Below are positions 8,059-16,992 of a stretch of DNA of 64,000 bases, piece by piece; position 1 is the stretch's first letter; each line of letters opens with the position of its first letter. The translations under genes were made by a program, and so were the position numbers. The notes beneath the pieces are model-generated. The model did no database searches. It was given only the letters and a program-made list of their open reading frames with translations, and was not told where the DNA came from. Source of the stretch: an uncultured Clostridia bacterium (lineage in GTDB: Bacteria; Bacillota; Clostridia; Christensenellales; CAG-917); assembly GCA_944363035.1 (NCBI GenBank), contig CALVTS010000003.1, positions 1 through 64,000 on the forward strand. Direction: 5' to 3'.

Positions 8059-8102
8059 GCGTTTTGAGGGAATTTCTTTAACAATTTAATTCGTTAAAGT
8101 GC
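8041..8102. promoter_or_regulatory. Inverted-repeat operator sites upstream of his operon
   Basis: GCACTTTAACGA (8041-8052) and TCGTTAAAGTGC (8091-8102) are perfect 12-bp inverted copies. A third half-like copy, CTTTAAC, is at 8076-8082 and pairs with GTTAAAG (8093-8099). One site fills the promoter spacer. The likely ligand is the YerC/HisR-type regulator encoded by the first gene, by position only. Confidence 0.65.
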
Positions 8103-8167
8103 GCCCTCTCATAACCTCGTCCCGCCCTTCATATGATGGAAAAGAATATGTTCAACGAGGTGTCGGA

Positions 8168-9145
8168 GTGGCTTTTGAAAAACGTATCGTGGTGCTGAGC
8201 GGGAGCGGGAGCACGGGGCTCGTCAAGCTGTACGGCAGTTTCGACGGGCTCAACAAGGTCAAGGGAGAGTGCCGTCTGGACGCGGCTGGGAAGGAAGCGA
8301 AACTATATCTCATCGCGGATGACGTGGCAGAAGTGGATGTTTTGGCGCCCAAAACGTCATTTGAAGTGCAGTTATGCGCAAAAGACAGCATTTGTTGCCT
8401 TTTGACCACGCAAGGAAAAACCCTGGTAGGGAGCTCGGGCGGACGCGCGGACAGACGGCAGCTTGAAGGGCGGGTGGAATTTTGGAAGAGGGAAAAAGCC
8501 CGCGCCGCAAAGGCGGGTGCCGAACGCTCCGCCCTTTCTGACGGACAAGGAAAAAAACAAGACGCACCTCCAGATGTCTCCGACCTGCGGCGATCCGCCG
8601 AAAAGGAGGAGGACGCCGACAAGCGCCCCCGCGAGTCGGAGTCGGACAAAGAGGAGACAAAAGGGAGGGAGGAAGAAATGACGGGCGTCGATGACCCGCC
8701 GAAACGCGAGGATACGAAAAGCGCACCTCGGGAAGCGAGAGCCTTCTCCTCCCCTCGGGAAGCTCCGTTCGCGCCGCAGGGAGGGACCCCTCTCGGCGGA
8801 AAGGGCGCGCGCTACGACGGCACCAATTTTTATCAGGCGATAAAGCCTCAGATAGACGAGCTGTTCGTGCGCTATCCCGCAGAGCGCAGGCTCAACGCGC
8901 TGGTCCCGAACTCAGAGTGGGTGCGCGTGGACGCCGAGGACGGGGACTATTATGTTGTCGGCGTGCTCTTTGACCTCTCCACCCCCATCTTCGTGTGTTA
9001 CGGCGTGCCCGGGAGGGGCAACGTCCCGCCGCCTCGCGAGATAGCGGACGCGTGCGTATGGCTCCCATTGGAAAACGCGCATCCCGAGGGGGAGGGGTTT
9101 TGGATGATATATCAATCCGCAACGGACGGAAAGTGCGTAAAGTGA
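8168..9145 (+). CDS. Uncharacterised two-domain protein with charged linker
   Basis: A protein of about 325 residues of unknown function. Residues 1-110 form a small beta-rich domain. About 115-225 are a highly charged, low-complexity linker rich in Lys, Glu, Arg and Asp. The last about 100 residues form a separate domain with conserved-looking NFYQAIKPQIDELFVRYP, VPNSEWVRVD, YYVVGVLFD, CYGVPG and WMIYQSA. I recall similar C-terminal domains in uncharacterised Clostridia proteins but know no function. No signal peptide or membrane segment is seen. The GTG at 8168 follows GAGG by 7 bases; no ATG in frame precedes it, so the start is uncertain. It diverges from the his operon. Confidence 0.7.
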   Translation: MAFEKRIVVLSGSGSTGLVKLYGSFDGLNKVKGECRLDAAGKEAKLYLIADDVAEVDVLAPKTSFEVQLCAKDSICCLLTTQGKTLVGSSGGRADRRQLEGRVEFWKREKARAAKAGAERSALSDGQGKKQDAPPDVSDLRRSAEKEEDADKRPRESESDKEETKGREEEMTGVDDPPKREDTKSAPREARAFSSPREAPFAPQGGTPLGGKGARYDGTNFYQAIKPQIDELFVRYPAERRLNALVPNSEWVRVDAEDGDYYVVGVLFDLSTPIFVCYGVPGRGNVPPPREIADACVWLPLENAHPEGEGFWMIYQSATDGKCVK

Positions 9146-9437
9146 GTAGGGACGTTTCGTAGTTGTCTCGGGCGTTATCTCCCTCAAACGCGCCCCGTAC
9201 GGACGATCCGCCGTATTTAAGCTAATTTAAATTACAGTACCTTTTGCTTTAACCGCAACGCGCCGAAGGCGGCGGATGGAACCGCAGTCTTCGGCGCGTC
9301 ATCACATTAAGATCCGGAAGCGATGGGCATGACGCTCATCGCGGGGTCAAGGGGCGGAGCCCCTGTCGGGGCCGCTTGACGACATACGGGCAAGGGACAG
9401 AGCTCATCGCGCATCCCCGCAGGAGCGCGGGGCGTTT
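9146..9437. other. Intergenic region with hairpins
   Basis: No gene is seen in these 292 bases. ACGCGCCGAAG at 9258-9268 pairs perfectly with CTTCGGCGCGT at 9289-9299, and GTCAAG...CTTGAC forms a second stem near 9348-9380. Neither is followed by a clear T-run, so they are not confident terminators, though they lie between two convergent genes. Confidence 0.5.
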
Positions 9438-10274
9438 TCAGCGCGGGAGCGCGCGGGAGAGGCGTATGAAATCGTCGAGAGTGAGTCTTTCCCCTCTGAC
9501 GTCGGCTGAGAATCCGCAGGAAGCGACGATCTCGGAGGCTTCTGCCTTGGGGATGCCGTACGCCGAGGACAGATTGTTGGCAAGCGTCTTGCGGCGCATC
9601 GCGAACGCGGCGCGCACCGCGCGTTTCACCGCCTTTACCTCCCCTTCCGCCACCCTTTCGGGGACGCGGTCTATCCTGACCACCGCGCTGTCCACATTCG
9701 GAGCGGGACGGAACATATGCCTGTCCACCGTGCGGGTGACCGTCGCGTCGCCGAACATCTCCACGGCGAGCGTGACGGCAGAATAATCCGCCGTTCCGCA
9801 ACGTGCGCGCAGTCTGTCTGCGACCTCCTTCTGCACCATGACGGTGAGGGAGTCGGGCGCGAGCCCGCTCTCGATGAAGCGCATTATGAGCGGAGTGGTG
9901 ATATAGTAAGGCAGATTCGCCACCACCTTGAAGCTCCCCTCCCCGATAACGGCGCGGAACTCGGCGTCGGACATCTTCATCACGTCGCGGAAGACGACCT
10001 CGACGTTCTCTCTGCCCCGCAGGGTGAGATCGAGCACCTCTTTGAGCCTCTCGTCCACCTCGAAGGAAAACACTTTCCCCGCCCTTTCGGCAAGGCGCGC
10101 GGTGAGAGTGCCCGCGCCTGTGCCTATCTCCACGACCGTATCAAAGCCTGTCACGCCGCTGTCGGCGACGATCGCGTCGAGAAGGTTGCTGTCGAAAATG
10201 AAATTCTGCCCCAACGCCTTGTTGAAGCGGAACTCCTTTTGTCTCAGAATGTCGGAAACGACGATGTTTTCCAT
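9438..10274 (-). CDS. rsmA: 16S rRNA dimethyladenosine transferase
   Basis: KsgA/RsmA, 278 residues, dimethylates two adjacent adenosines near the 3' end of 16S rRNA during 30S assembly. It shows the N-terminal KALGQNFIFD motif, the SAM-binding EIGTGAGTLT, and the NLPYYITTP catalytic motif typical of N6-adenine methylation. The ATG at 10274 follows GGAGGG and gives family length; the longer frame to 10412 is spurious. Confidence 0.97.
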   Translation of the reverse strand: MENIVVSDILRQKEFRFNKALGQNFIFDSNLLDAIVADSGVTGFDTVVEIGTGAGTLTARLAERAGKVFSFEVDERLKEVLDLTLRGRENVEVVFRDVMKMSDAEFRAVIGEGSFKVVANLPYYITTPLIMRFIESGLAPDSLTVMVQKEVADRLRARCGTADYSAVTLAVEMFGDATVTRTVDRHMFRPAPNVDSAVVRIDRVPERVAEGEVKAVKRAVRAAFAMRRKTLANNLSSAYGIPKAEASEIVASCGFSADVRGERLTLDDFIRLSRALPR

Positions 10275-10443
10275 AAATTCCCTCCTCGTACGCCGTATGG
10301 AGAGCGGGGATCCGCGCAAATTAAGAGCGTACCGAAGACAAACGCAGTCGAAGTACAAAAGATGAGCGGATCTCATCCGCAAGATGAAAGCAGGGGCTCG
10401 ACAAAACCACAAGTCGAACTTCTGCTTTTATCCTTTCTTCGGG

Positions 10444-11070
10444 TCAATAGTCGGAATCCGCCTCTATCGCGGGGCGCACGCGGTACTTCGCGCCCAGGCT
10501 TGCGGCGATCCTGCCGCACTCCTCCACTTCTTTCTCCCCGATGAGGTCTACGACGGAGACGGTGGTGTCTATCCCCGCGCGCACGCAATCCCGCACGAAA
10601 TCCAGCATGGCGGCGTATCCCTTCTCGCCGAAACGGCTGTGACAGGTCGCCTGATACTTTTCCGCCGAAGAGGCGTTGAGGGAGACGGAGACGCTGTCCA
10701 TGACGGGGGCGAGCCTTTCTGCCGCGTCCGTGGTGCCGCAGATGAGATTTGCCTGTCCGTTGGTGTTGAGGCGGGTGGAGACGCCGCGCGCTTTGAGCCA
10801 AGCCGCCACTTCCAGCAATCTGTCAAATGCGCAGGTGGGCTCCCCGAACCCGCAGAACACCGCGCCGTCATAGGAGGCGAGATCCCTCTTTTCGAGCTCC
10901 GCTTCCACCTCTGCGGCGGAGGGCTCGTGATCCAACCAGAGCTCGCTCCCGCCCACGCCCTCTTTGAAATTGCGGATGCAGAAATCGCAGGAGTTGGAGC
11001 ACTCGTTGGTGAGATTGATGTAGATGCTTTTCCCGAATTCGTAAACGCAGTTTTGCATGATATACAACAT
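10444..11070 (-). CDS. TatD family-associated radical SAM protein
   Basis: A compact 208-residue radical SAM protein. Cys24, Cys28 and Cys31 in CSNSCDFC match the CxxxCxxC [4Fe-4S] motif; GFGEPT resembles the GGE-like SAM-binding strand. It matches the description of the small radical SAM family found beside TatD nucleases, and it directly follows a tatD-like gene (19-base gap) in the same direction. Substrate unknown. There is no strong ribosome site; ATG 11070 or 11058 is possible. Co-transcription with the upstream metG-tatD genes is likely. Confidence 0.85.
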   Translation of the reverse strand: MLYIMQNCVYEFGKSIYINLTNECSNSCDFCIRNFKEGVGGSELWLDHEPSAAEVEAELEKRDLASYDGAVFCGFGEPTCAFDRLLEVAAWLKARGVSTRLNTNGQANLICGTTDAAERLAPVMDSVSVSLNASSAEKYQATCHSRFGEKGYAAMLDFVRDCVRAGIDTTVSVVDLIGEKEVEECGRIAASLGAKYRVRPAIEADSDY

Positions 11071-11088
11071 AAAAGCGCTTTTACACGC

Positions 11089-11862
11089 TCATTTCATCCT
11101 TTTGAACAGTCTTTTTGTGTTTTCAGCGGTGATCCTTTCCACTTCCTCGGCGCTCATGCCCGTCACCTCCGCCGCCTTGTCGCGAACAAGAGCTACGTAC
11201 TTGGGGAAGTTGGTCTTCCCGCGGTAAGGAACGGGAGCCATATACGGACAATCCGTCTCCAACAACAATCTGTCGCGGGGGACGGCGGCGAGGGCTTCAA
11301 CATTCTTTTTCGCGTTTTTGAATGTGATCGCTCCGCCGAATGCGAAGTACGCGTCCAGGCGGGAGAATTCCCTCACCATCTCGCGAGACCCCGAATAGCA
11401 ATGCAACAGCACGCCGTTTTTCAGCATGGGCTCGCACTCTTTCAGCGCTTCGAGGCAATCCCCGTAGGCGTCCCTCACATGGAGGCACACGGGGAGCCCG
11501 CATTCCTCCGCGAGCGCGATCTGTCTGAAAAAGGCATCTTTCTGCACCTCGCGGGGGGATAGGTCGTAAAAATAGTCCAGCCCTATCTCGCCGATGCCCA
11601 CCACCTTGGGGTCCGCCGCAAGAGCGCGAAACTCCGCCAGCGTCTCGTCGTCGAGCTTGTCCGCGTCGTGGGGATGCACCCCGAGGGTGCACCAGACGTG
11701 CGGATGCTCTTTTGCGAGCGCGAGACCGCCGAGGGAGGACTCCCTGTCATACCCGACGGTGACGAGGTCGGAGAGCCCGTCCGAGGACATGGAGGCTATC
11801 ACCTCCTCCGCTACGGGGGCTATCCTCTCGTCCGTGAGATGACAATGGCTGTCTATGAGCAT
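11089..11862 (-). CDS. TatD family metal-dependent hydrolase (DNase-like)
   Basis: A 257-residue amidohydrolase-fold protein of the TatD/YcfH/YabD family, associated with DNA 3'-5' exonuclease or D-Tyr-tRNA-like hydrolysis in homologues. Metal ligands appear in order: DSHCHL (His6, His8), GEIGLDYFY (Glu), LHVRDA (His), LLHCYSG (His) and LETDCPYM (Asp). It overlaps the metG stop by one base (TGATG). The metG-tatD pairing is common in Firmicutes. Confidence 0.93.
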   Translation of the reverse strand: MLIDSHCHLTDERIAPVAEEVIASMSSDGLSDLVTVGYDRESSLGGLALAKEHPHVWCTLGVHPHDADKLDDETLAEFRALAADPKVVGIGEIGLDYFYDLSPREVQKDAFFRQIALAEECGLPVCLHVRDAYGDCLEALKECEPMLKNGVLLHCYSGSREMVREFSRLDAYFAFGGAITFKNAKKNVEALAAVPRDRLLLETDCPYMAPVPYRGKTNFPKYVALVRDKAAEVTGMSAEEVERITAENTKRLFKRMK

Positions 11863-13862
11863 CAGCAGACCTCGCTTCCCGCGGGCACTCTCTTTTCGGG
11901 AGAGACGAGGACGACGTCGCCGTCGGCGGACACCGCGCAAAGGAGCATACCCTGACTCTCGATGCCGCGCAGTTTGGCGGGTTTGAGGTTGGCGACCACG
12001 ACCACCTGTTTGCCCACCATCTCCTCGGGAGAGTAATATTTCGCGATGCCGCTCACTATGGTGCGCTTCTCCTCGCCGAGATCCACCGTGAATTTGAGGA
12101 GCTTGTCCGTTTTTTCCACCTTTTCGGCGGTGAGGATGTGCCCCACGCGCAGGGATACCGTCTTGAACTGCGCGATGTCTATCATCGAGACGGTGCCCTC
12201 GGGGGCTCCGCCCTCCTTTTTTTCTTCCTTGACGTCCGCCTTTGCGGGCTCGGTCGCTTTCACGCTCTCGGGAGAGAGAGCCGCCTTTCTTTCTTCGTAC
12301 ATTTTTTCCGCCTTTTCCACCACTTCGGTGGCGTCCAGTCTCTTGAAAAGTATCTCCGGTCTTTCTGCGACGCGGGTGCCGTTCGGGAGTAGCCCGAACT
12401 CTCCCAGCCTGTCGAAGGGACGGAGCTCTGCCCCGCACTCCTTCACCGCCGCCTTTGCAGCCTCGGGCATACAGCACGCCAGCATACTGGAACCGATGAT
12501 GATGCTCTCGGTGAGGTTATAAAGCACGGTGGCGAGCCTGTCCTGTGCGGACGCGTCGCGCGCGAGCACCCAGGGCGCGGTCTCGTCGATATATTTGTTG
12601 GCTCTGCGGAACACGGTCATTATCTCGCTCACGGCGTCCGCCACGCGGAAAGCGTCCACGAGCTTTGCGACCTTGGAGTACGCGCCCGTGACCACGGCTT
12701 TGAGTTCCTCATCCACGGGCTCGGACGCGCCCCTGTTCTCCACCACGCCGCCGAAATACTTGTTGGACATGGCGACGGTGCGGTTGACGAGGTTGCCGTA
12801 CACGTTGGCAAGCTCGCTGTTGACGGTGTCGCACACCATCTCCCAGCTTATGAGCCCGTCGTTGTCGTAGGGCATGGCGGAAAGCAGATAATATCTCAGA
12901 GCGTCTACGCCGAACACTTCGGCAAGGTCGTCGGCATAGAGCACGTTGCCCTTGGATTTGGACATCTTGCCGCCGTCCTGCAACAGCCACGGATGTCCGT
13001 AGACGTGCTTGGGAAGGGGGACTCCCAGCGCCATCAGGAAGATGGGCCAGTATATGGTGTGGAAGCGCACGATGTCCTTGCCTATGACGTGCACGTCGGC
13101 GGGCCAATATCTCATATTCTCGGGCACGCTCTTGCCCTCGCAGTCATATCCCAGCCCCGTGATGTAGTTGGTGAGCGCGTCCAGCCACACGTATACAACG
13201 TGCTTGGGATCGGACTTCACCGGGATGCCCCAGCTGAAAGAGGAACGCGACACGCAAAGATCCTGCAAGCCGGGTTTCAGAAAATTGTTGACCATCTCGT
13301 TGCGGCGGGACACGGGCAGGATGAAATCGGGGTGTTCCTCGTAATACTTCATCAGCCTGTCGGCATACTTGCTCATGCGGAAGAAGTATGCCTCCTCCTC
13401 GGCGACGGTGACCTCTCTGCCGCAGTCGGGGCACTTGCCGTCCACAAGCTGGCTCTCAGTCCAGAAGGACTCGCAGGGAGTGCAATACAGTCCCTTATAC
13501 GACCCTTTGTAGATATCCCCCTGATCCAGGAGTTTTTGGAAAATCTTCTGCACCTCGCTGACGTGATCGGGGTCCGTGGTGCGGATGAATTTGTCATAGG
13601 ACGACCCCATGAGGTCCCATATCCTTTTGACCTCGCCCGCAACTCCGTCCACGAACGCTTTGGGAGTGACGCCTGCGGCGGCGGCTTTCAGTTCCACCTT
13701 TTCGCCGTGCTCGTCCGTGCCCGTCTGGAAGCGGACGTCGTAGCCCTGCGCGCGCCTGAACCGCGCAAGAAAATCGGCAAGCACTATCTCGTAGGTGTTG
13801 CCTATGTGCGGCTTGCCGGAGGTGTAGGTTATCGCCGTAGTGATATAATATTTTTCTGCCAT
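11862..13862 (-). CDS. metG: Methionyl-tRNA synthetase
   Basis: Class I synthetase of 666 residues charging tRNA-Met. It shows the HIGNTYEIV form of the HIGH motif near residue 19, a zinc knuckle CTPCESFW...CPDCGR, and KMSKSKGNV. The C-terminal about 110 residues (from about 555, IDIAQFKTVSLRVGHI) are the Trbp111-like tRNA-binding domain used for dimerisation. A proline/lysine-rich linker lies before it. GAGGA precedes the start and a strong promoter is upstream. Confidence 0.97.
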   Translation of the reverse strand: MAEKYYITTAITYTSGKPHIGNTYEIVLADFLARFRRAQGYDVRFQTGTDEHGEKVELKAAAAGVTPKAFVDGVAGEVKRIWDLMGSSYDKFIRTTDPDHVSEVQKIFQKLLDQGDIYKGSYKGLYCTPCESFWTESQLVDGKCPDCGREVTVAEEEAYFFRMSKYADRLMKYYEEHPDFILPVSRRNEMVNNFLKPGLQDLCVSRSSFSWGIPVKSDPKHVVYVWLDALTNYITGLGYDCEGKSVPENMRYWPADVHVIGKDIVRFHTIYWPIFLMALGVPLPKHVYGHPWLLQDGGKMSKSKGNVLYADDLAEVFGVDALRYYLLSAMPYDNDGLISWEMVCDTVNSELANVYGNLVNRTVAMSNKYFGGVVENRGASEPVDEELKAVVTGAYSKVAKLVDAFRVADAVSEIMTVFRRANKYIDETAPWVLARDASAQDRLATVLYNLTESIIIGSSMLACCMPEAAKAAVKECGAELRPFDRLGEFGLLPNGTRVAERPEILFKRLDATEVVEKAEKMYEERKAALSPESVKATEPAKADVKEEKKEGGAPEGTVSMIDIAQFKTVSLRVGHILTAEKVEKTDKLLKFTVDLGEEKRTIVSGIAKYYSPEEMVGKQVVVVANLKPAKLRGIESQGMLLCAVSADGDVVLVSPEKRVPAGSEVC

Positions 13863-13902
13863 ATTTCCTCCTCTCGGGAGTGAGTCTTTTCGGATTTGGA
13901 TA

Positions 13903-13931
13903 ATTATACAACTTATATCCGCTTTTGTAAA
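13903..13931 (-). promoter_or_regulatory. metG promoter
   Basis: On the minus strand TTTACA (13931-13926), a 17-base spacer and a perfect TATAAT (13908-13903). Predicted start about 13896, giving a 34-base leader to metG with GAGGA inside it. No T-box is visible; the leader is too short for one. Confidence 0.85.
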
Positions 13932-13988
13932 CGAAAATACGCGCCCGTGCCTGCGCATATGCCCTCCGCGCGCGAAATAGAATGTAGC

Positions 13989-14567
13989 ATGAACATAGTT
14001 TTCGTCGCCCTCACCCTGCTCTCGCTGGTGTTCATGACCTTTGCCGCGCCCACAGCCGCTCTTCCCTCCATGATATCGGGGGTGACCGACGCCGTCGTGC
14101 TCGCGCTCAAACTCACCGCGATATACGCCGTATGGCTCTCCGTCCTCAAAATGGCGGAGGCTACGGGGCTGGATCGCAAACTTTCCCGCGCCCTCCGCCC
14201 AGTCATACGCCGCATATTCAAGGGAGAGAGCGAAAGGAGCTACGACCACATTTCGGTCAATCTCGCCTCCAATATGCTGGGAATGGGTGGCGCGACCACT
14301 CCCGCCGCCATAGAAGCCATGGCGTCCATGTGCCGCGAGGAGGGAAAAGCCACGGACAATATGCTCATGCTCCTCGTCATCAACGCCACCTCCATACAGA
14401 TAATCCCCGCCACCGTCATAGCTCTGCGCGCCGCGGCGGGGAGCGCGAACGCCGCGTCCGTATTCCTTCCCACCCTCATCGCCACATCCTGCGCGACGGG
14501 GATAGGCATGATACTTGCAAAGGTGTGCGCCTCTGCCTCCGCCCAAAAGGAAAAGAGAGGGAAATGA
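13989..14567 (+). CDS. spmA: Spore maturation protein A
   Basis: A 192-residue integral membrane protein of the nucleoside-recognition (Gate) family; with SpmB it is needed for spore core dehydration in B. subtilis. Visible: an N-terminal hydrophobic segment after MNIVFVAL, the SNMLGMGGATTPAAIEAM motif and hydrophobic C-terminal helices. The start was set at 13989 to give family length; the ribosome site is weak and ATG 13959 is possible. Its presence indicates a sporulating lineage. Confidence 0.92.
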   Translation: MNIVFVALTLLSLVFMTFAAPTAALPSMISGVTDAVVLALKLTAIYAVWLSVLKMAEATGLDRKLSRALRPVIRRIFKGESERSYDHISVNLASNMLGMGGATTPAAIEAMASMCREEGKATDNMLMLLVINATSIQIIPATVIALRAAAGSANAASVFLPTLIATSCATGIGMILAKVCASASAQKEKRGK

Positions 14568-15070
14568 CAGCCTATCTCCTCCCCGTGATACTCGTCGGCG
14601 CCATGGTGTACGCCCTCGTGAAAAAGGTGAACGTCTACGACTGTTTCCTGGACGGCGCGCGGGACAGCCTCACGCTCGTCCGCAACATCTTCCCCTACAT
14701 CGCCGTCATCTTCATCGCGATAGAACTCTTTCGCGCGAGCGGGCTCGCCGCGATAGTCTCGGGCTGGCTCTCTCACCCCATGAAGTATCTGGGCATACCC
14801 CCCGAGATCGCGGAACTCGTCCTGCTCGTCCCCCTCTCGGGCAACGGCGCGATAGCTCTTTTGGAGGATATCATCAACACCTACGGAGTGGACTCCTACA
14901 TCGCAAGATGCGCGGCGACGATAGCGGGCGCGTCTGAGACGATATTTTACGTATCGGCGGTTTATTTCACAAAATGTAAGGTTAAAACCCTACGTTATGC
15001 GATACCCGTCTCTCTCTTTTCCTCTTTTTGCGGGATGGTGACGGCGTGCGCGCTCTGCCGCGTGATGTGA
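14564..15070 (+). CDS. spmB: Spore maturation protein B
   Basis: A 168-residue membrane protein with Gate-family features, including PLSGNGAIALLEDI. It overlaps spmA by an ATGA, the usual arrangement for this pair. At least four hydrophobic helices are seen. Length agrees with SpmB of other Clostridia. Sporulation-sigma control is expected from the family, but no sporulation promoter was identified here. Confidence 0.93.
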   Translation: MTAYLLPVILVGAMVYALVKKVNVYDCFLDGARDSLTLVRNIFPYIAVIFIAIELFRASGLAAIVSGWLSHPMKYLGIPPEIAELVLLVPLSGNGAIALLEDIINTYGVDSYIARCAATIAGASETIFYVSAVYFTKCKVKTLRYAIPVSLFSSFCGMVTACALCRVM

Positions 15071-15079
15071 GCGACTTCC

Positions 15080-15172
15080 CATCCCGACAACATGAAACGC
15101 ATTTTGCGGGATGTCATATCGGCATCACGGACCGAAACGGTACGAACCGATTTCGGTATGCCGGTCCGGCAT
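15080..15172. repeat. Cluster of intergenic inverted repeats
   Basis: CATCCCG (15080-15086) pairs with CGGGATG (15107-15113); ACCGAAA (15131-15137) pairs with TTTCGGT (15151-15157); ATGCCGG-T-CCGGCAT (15158-15172) is a near-perfect palindrome. GGACCGAAACGGTACG here resembles GGACCGAAATGATACG near 55825, so this may be a tip of a dispersed repeat. The non-coding stretch 15071-15732 otherwise holds only the element below. Confidence 0.5.
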
Positions 15173-15240
15173 AAAAACCACGTCCGAAAAACTTAAAACG
15201 GGCTCATCCGCATGAAAGAAAACTCGCGGGAGCTCGGTGT

Positions 15241-15714
15241 ATGCCAGGCAGGAATAATACGAACCAGGTTCAGCGCCGCCGATTTCCGCCTGAACCGCGT
15301 CATTCGCCTTGCTAATACAGTCAAGTATTAGCTACGGCGACTTTTACCCCAACTGAAAATCATAGATTTTCACTCGGGGACCCCGAAATTGCTCAGCCAA
15401 AAATCGGTTGGCGCGGAACTGCTCGCACCTCAGAGCAAGAGATTTTCGGATGATTTTGCTTCGGGGTCCCCGCAAAGCGGCGCAGCGCGGGAGCCTCGCC
15501 GAGAGTTTTTTGACGAGGTTAAAGCGAGCACGATTTGTGGGGGAAAGGAGCCGCAGGCTTTGATGCGGGCACCTTGCATATATGCAAGGTGTCGCGAACT
15601 TTGCCTTGCGGCGACATGGCGCAGGCAATAGTATACATATTGGCAAGGTTCGGCTGTGCAAAAGCGCCGAAAAGAATTGCTCCGAGGCTGGTTCGTATTA
15701 TTCCTGTCTGGCAT
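15241..15714. mobile_element. MITE-like element with 27-bp terminal inverted repeats
   Basis: The ends 15241-15267 and 15688-15714 are inverted copies identical at 26 of 27 bases (starting ATGCCAGGCAGGAATAATAC). The 474-bp interior has no plausible gene but much secondary structure: GCTAATAC/GTATTAGC at 15311-15332, a 13-bp inverted pair CGGGGACCCCGAA (15375-15387) with 15460-15472, and a 22-bp perfect palindrome at 15570-15591 around TGCATATATGCA. No target-site duplication is evident. The form is that of a non-autonomous transposable element. A related fragment lies near 55840-55880. Confidence 0.7.
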
Positions 15715-15732
15715 GAGGGGATGCGAAGCGGT

Positions 15733-16908
15733 TCACTCCTGCGGGGCTACGCTCCTTCTCGCCTTTTTCGTGACAGCGAAAGTGAGTTCCGTCATCGCGA
15801 TCATGAGCGCCACGAAGATGAGGAGGTATACGGGCAGGATGTTGAACCCCAGCCTGTTTGCGATAAGTCCGAAGAGCGGAGGGATGAAGGTGGAACCGAC
15901 ATACGCGCTCGCCATCTGTATGCCTATTATCGCGCCCGAATTTTCCGCGCCGAAGTTGGCAGGGGTGGAATGTATGATGCTGGGATAAATCGGCGCGCAC
16001 CCCAGCCCTATCACGATAAAGCCCGCTATCGCCACTTCGACGTCCGCGGGGATGAAGAGGAGCACTATGCCGCAGGTGAGGATGCAGGCGCCTATCACTA
16101 TCATACGCCTGTCCCCGAGCTTCCCCGAGAGGAACCCGCTGACGAAGCGTCCCGCCGTGATGCCGATATAAAACAGCGACGCCAGCTGAGCCGCCTGCGC
16201 CTCGGAGATCTGTCTGACCTCGACGAAATAGGTGCTCGCCCACTGCATGGACGTCGCCTCCGCCGCGCAATAGGCAAAAAAGCCCAGAAGTATCAAAGGC
16301 ACACCCTTTATCTTCACCGCGCCGATGAGTCCGAGACTCTTTTGGGACTGCGCCTCCGGGGTCTTGTTGATCTTCCACACCGAGAGCGTGGCGAGGAGGA
16401 GCGTGCCTATGCCGAGCTGTATATACCCCACTATGCGGTAGCCGTCGTTCCAGGTGGAGGATGTGAGCGCATAGCTCATGATGAAGGGACTGACGATGGT
16501 GCCCACTCCCCAGAAGCAATGCAACCAGCTCATGTGGCGGGCGGAATAATGCAAGGCGATGTAGTTGTTGAGGGCGGCGTCTATCGCCCCCGCGCCGAGC
16601 CCGTACGGGATCGAGAAGAGGATGAGCATCCAGAATCTGTCCGAAAAAGAGAATCCGAACAGCGCCGCCGCCGTGAGGAACACGCTCACCACGGTGACCC
16701 AACGCGCGCCGAATTTTCTTGTCAGTCTGTCAGAGAGCAGACTGGACACTATGGTGCCTCCCGAGATGACCATTGTGACTATGCCCATATACGACACTTC
16801 CACCCCGAGGTCGAGGTGCATGACGGGCCAGCCCGCCCCCAAAAGGGAATCGGGGAGCCCGAGGCTTATGAAAGCGAGATATATGAGCGCGAGCAACAGG
16901 GAATACAT
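15733..16908 (-). CDS. MFS transporter
   Basis: A 391-residue major facilitator with about 12 hydrophobic helices. The first begins MYSLLLALIYLAFISLGLPD, which resembles the FGLPDSLLG opening of FucP/fucose-like or YfkF-like MFS members. The cytoplasmic loop DRLTRKFGARW after helix 2 matches the MFS signature. Substrate cannot be assigned; sugar import is one family possibility. GGAGGA precedes the ATG at 16908. It stands alone next to the MITE-like element. Confidence 0.88.
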   Translation of the reverse strand: MYSLLLALIYLAFISLGLPDSLLGAGWPVMHLDLGVEVSYMGIVTMVISGGTIVSSLLSDRLTRKFGARWVTVVSVFLTAAALFGFSFSDRFWMLILFSIPYGLGAGAIDAALNNYIALHYSARHMSWLHCFWGVGTIVSPFIMSYALTSSTWNDGYRIVGYIQLGIGTLLLATLSVWKINKTPEAQSQKSLGLIGAVKIKGVPLILLGFFAYCAAEATSMQWASTYFVEVRQISEAQAAQLASLFYIGITAGRFVSGFLSGKLGDRRMIVIGACILTCGIVLLFIPADVEVAIAGFIVIGLGCAPIYPSIIHSTPANFGAENSGAIIGIQMASAYVGSTFIPPLFGLIANRLGFNILPVYLLIFVALMIAMTELTFAVTKKARRSVAPQE

Positions 16909-16992
16909 ATCCTCCTCCGAGGACGCTGGCGACAAAAAGCGGAGCGCGTCACACCGATTATATCAACCCCTCTCCCGAGAGGCAACCGAAAG

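Noticed and set aside
15071-15240. A second complete transposable element next to the MITE-like one
   Set aside because: Only hairpin tips resembling the repeat family are present; matching outer ends could not be found.
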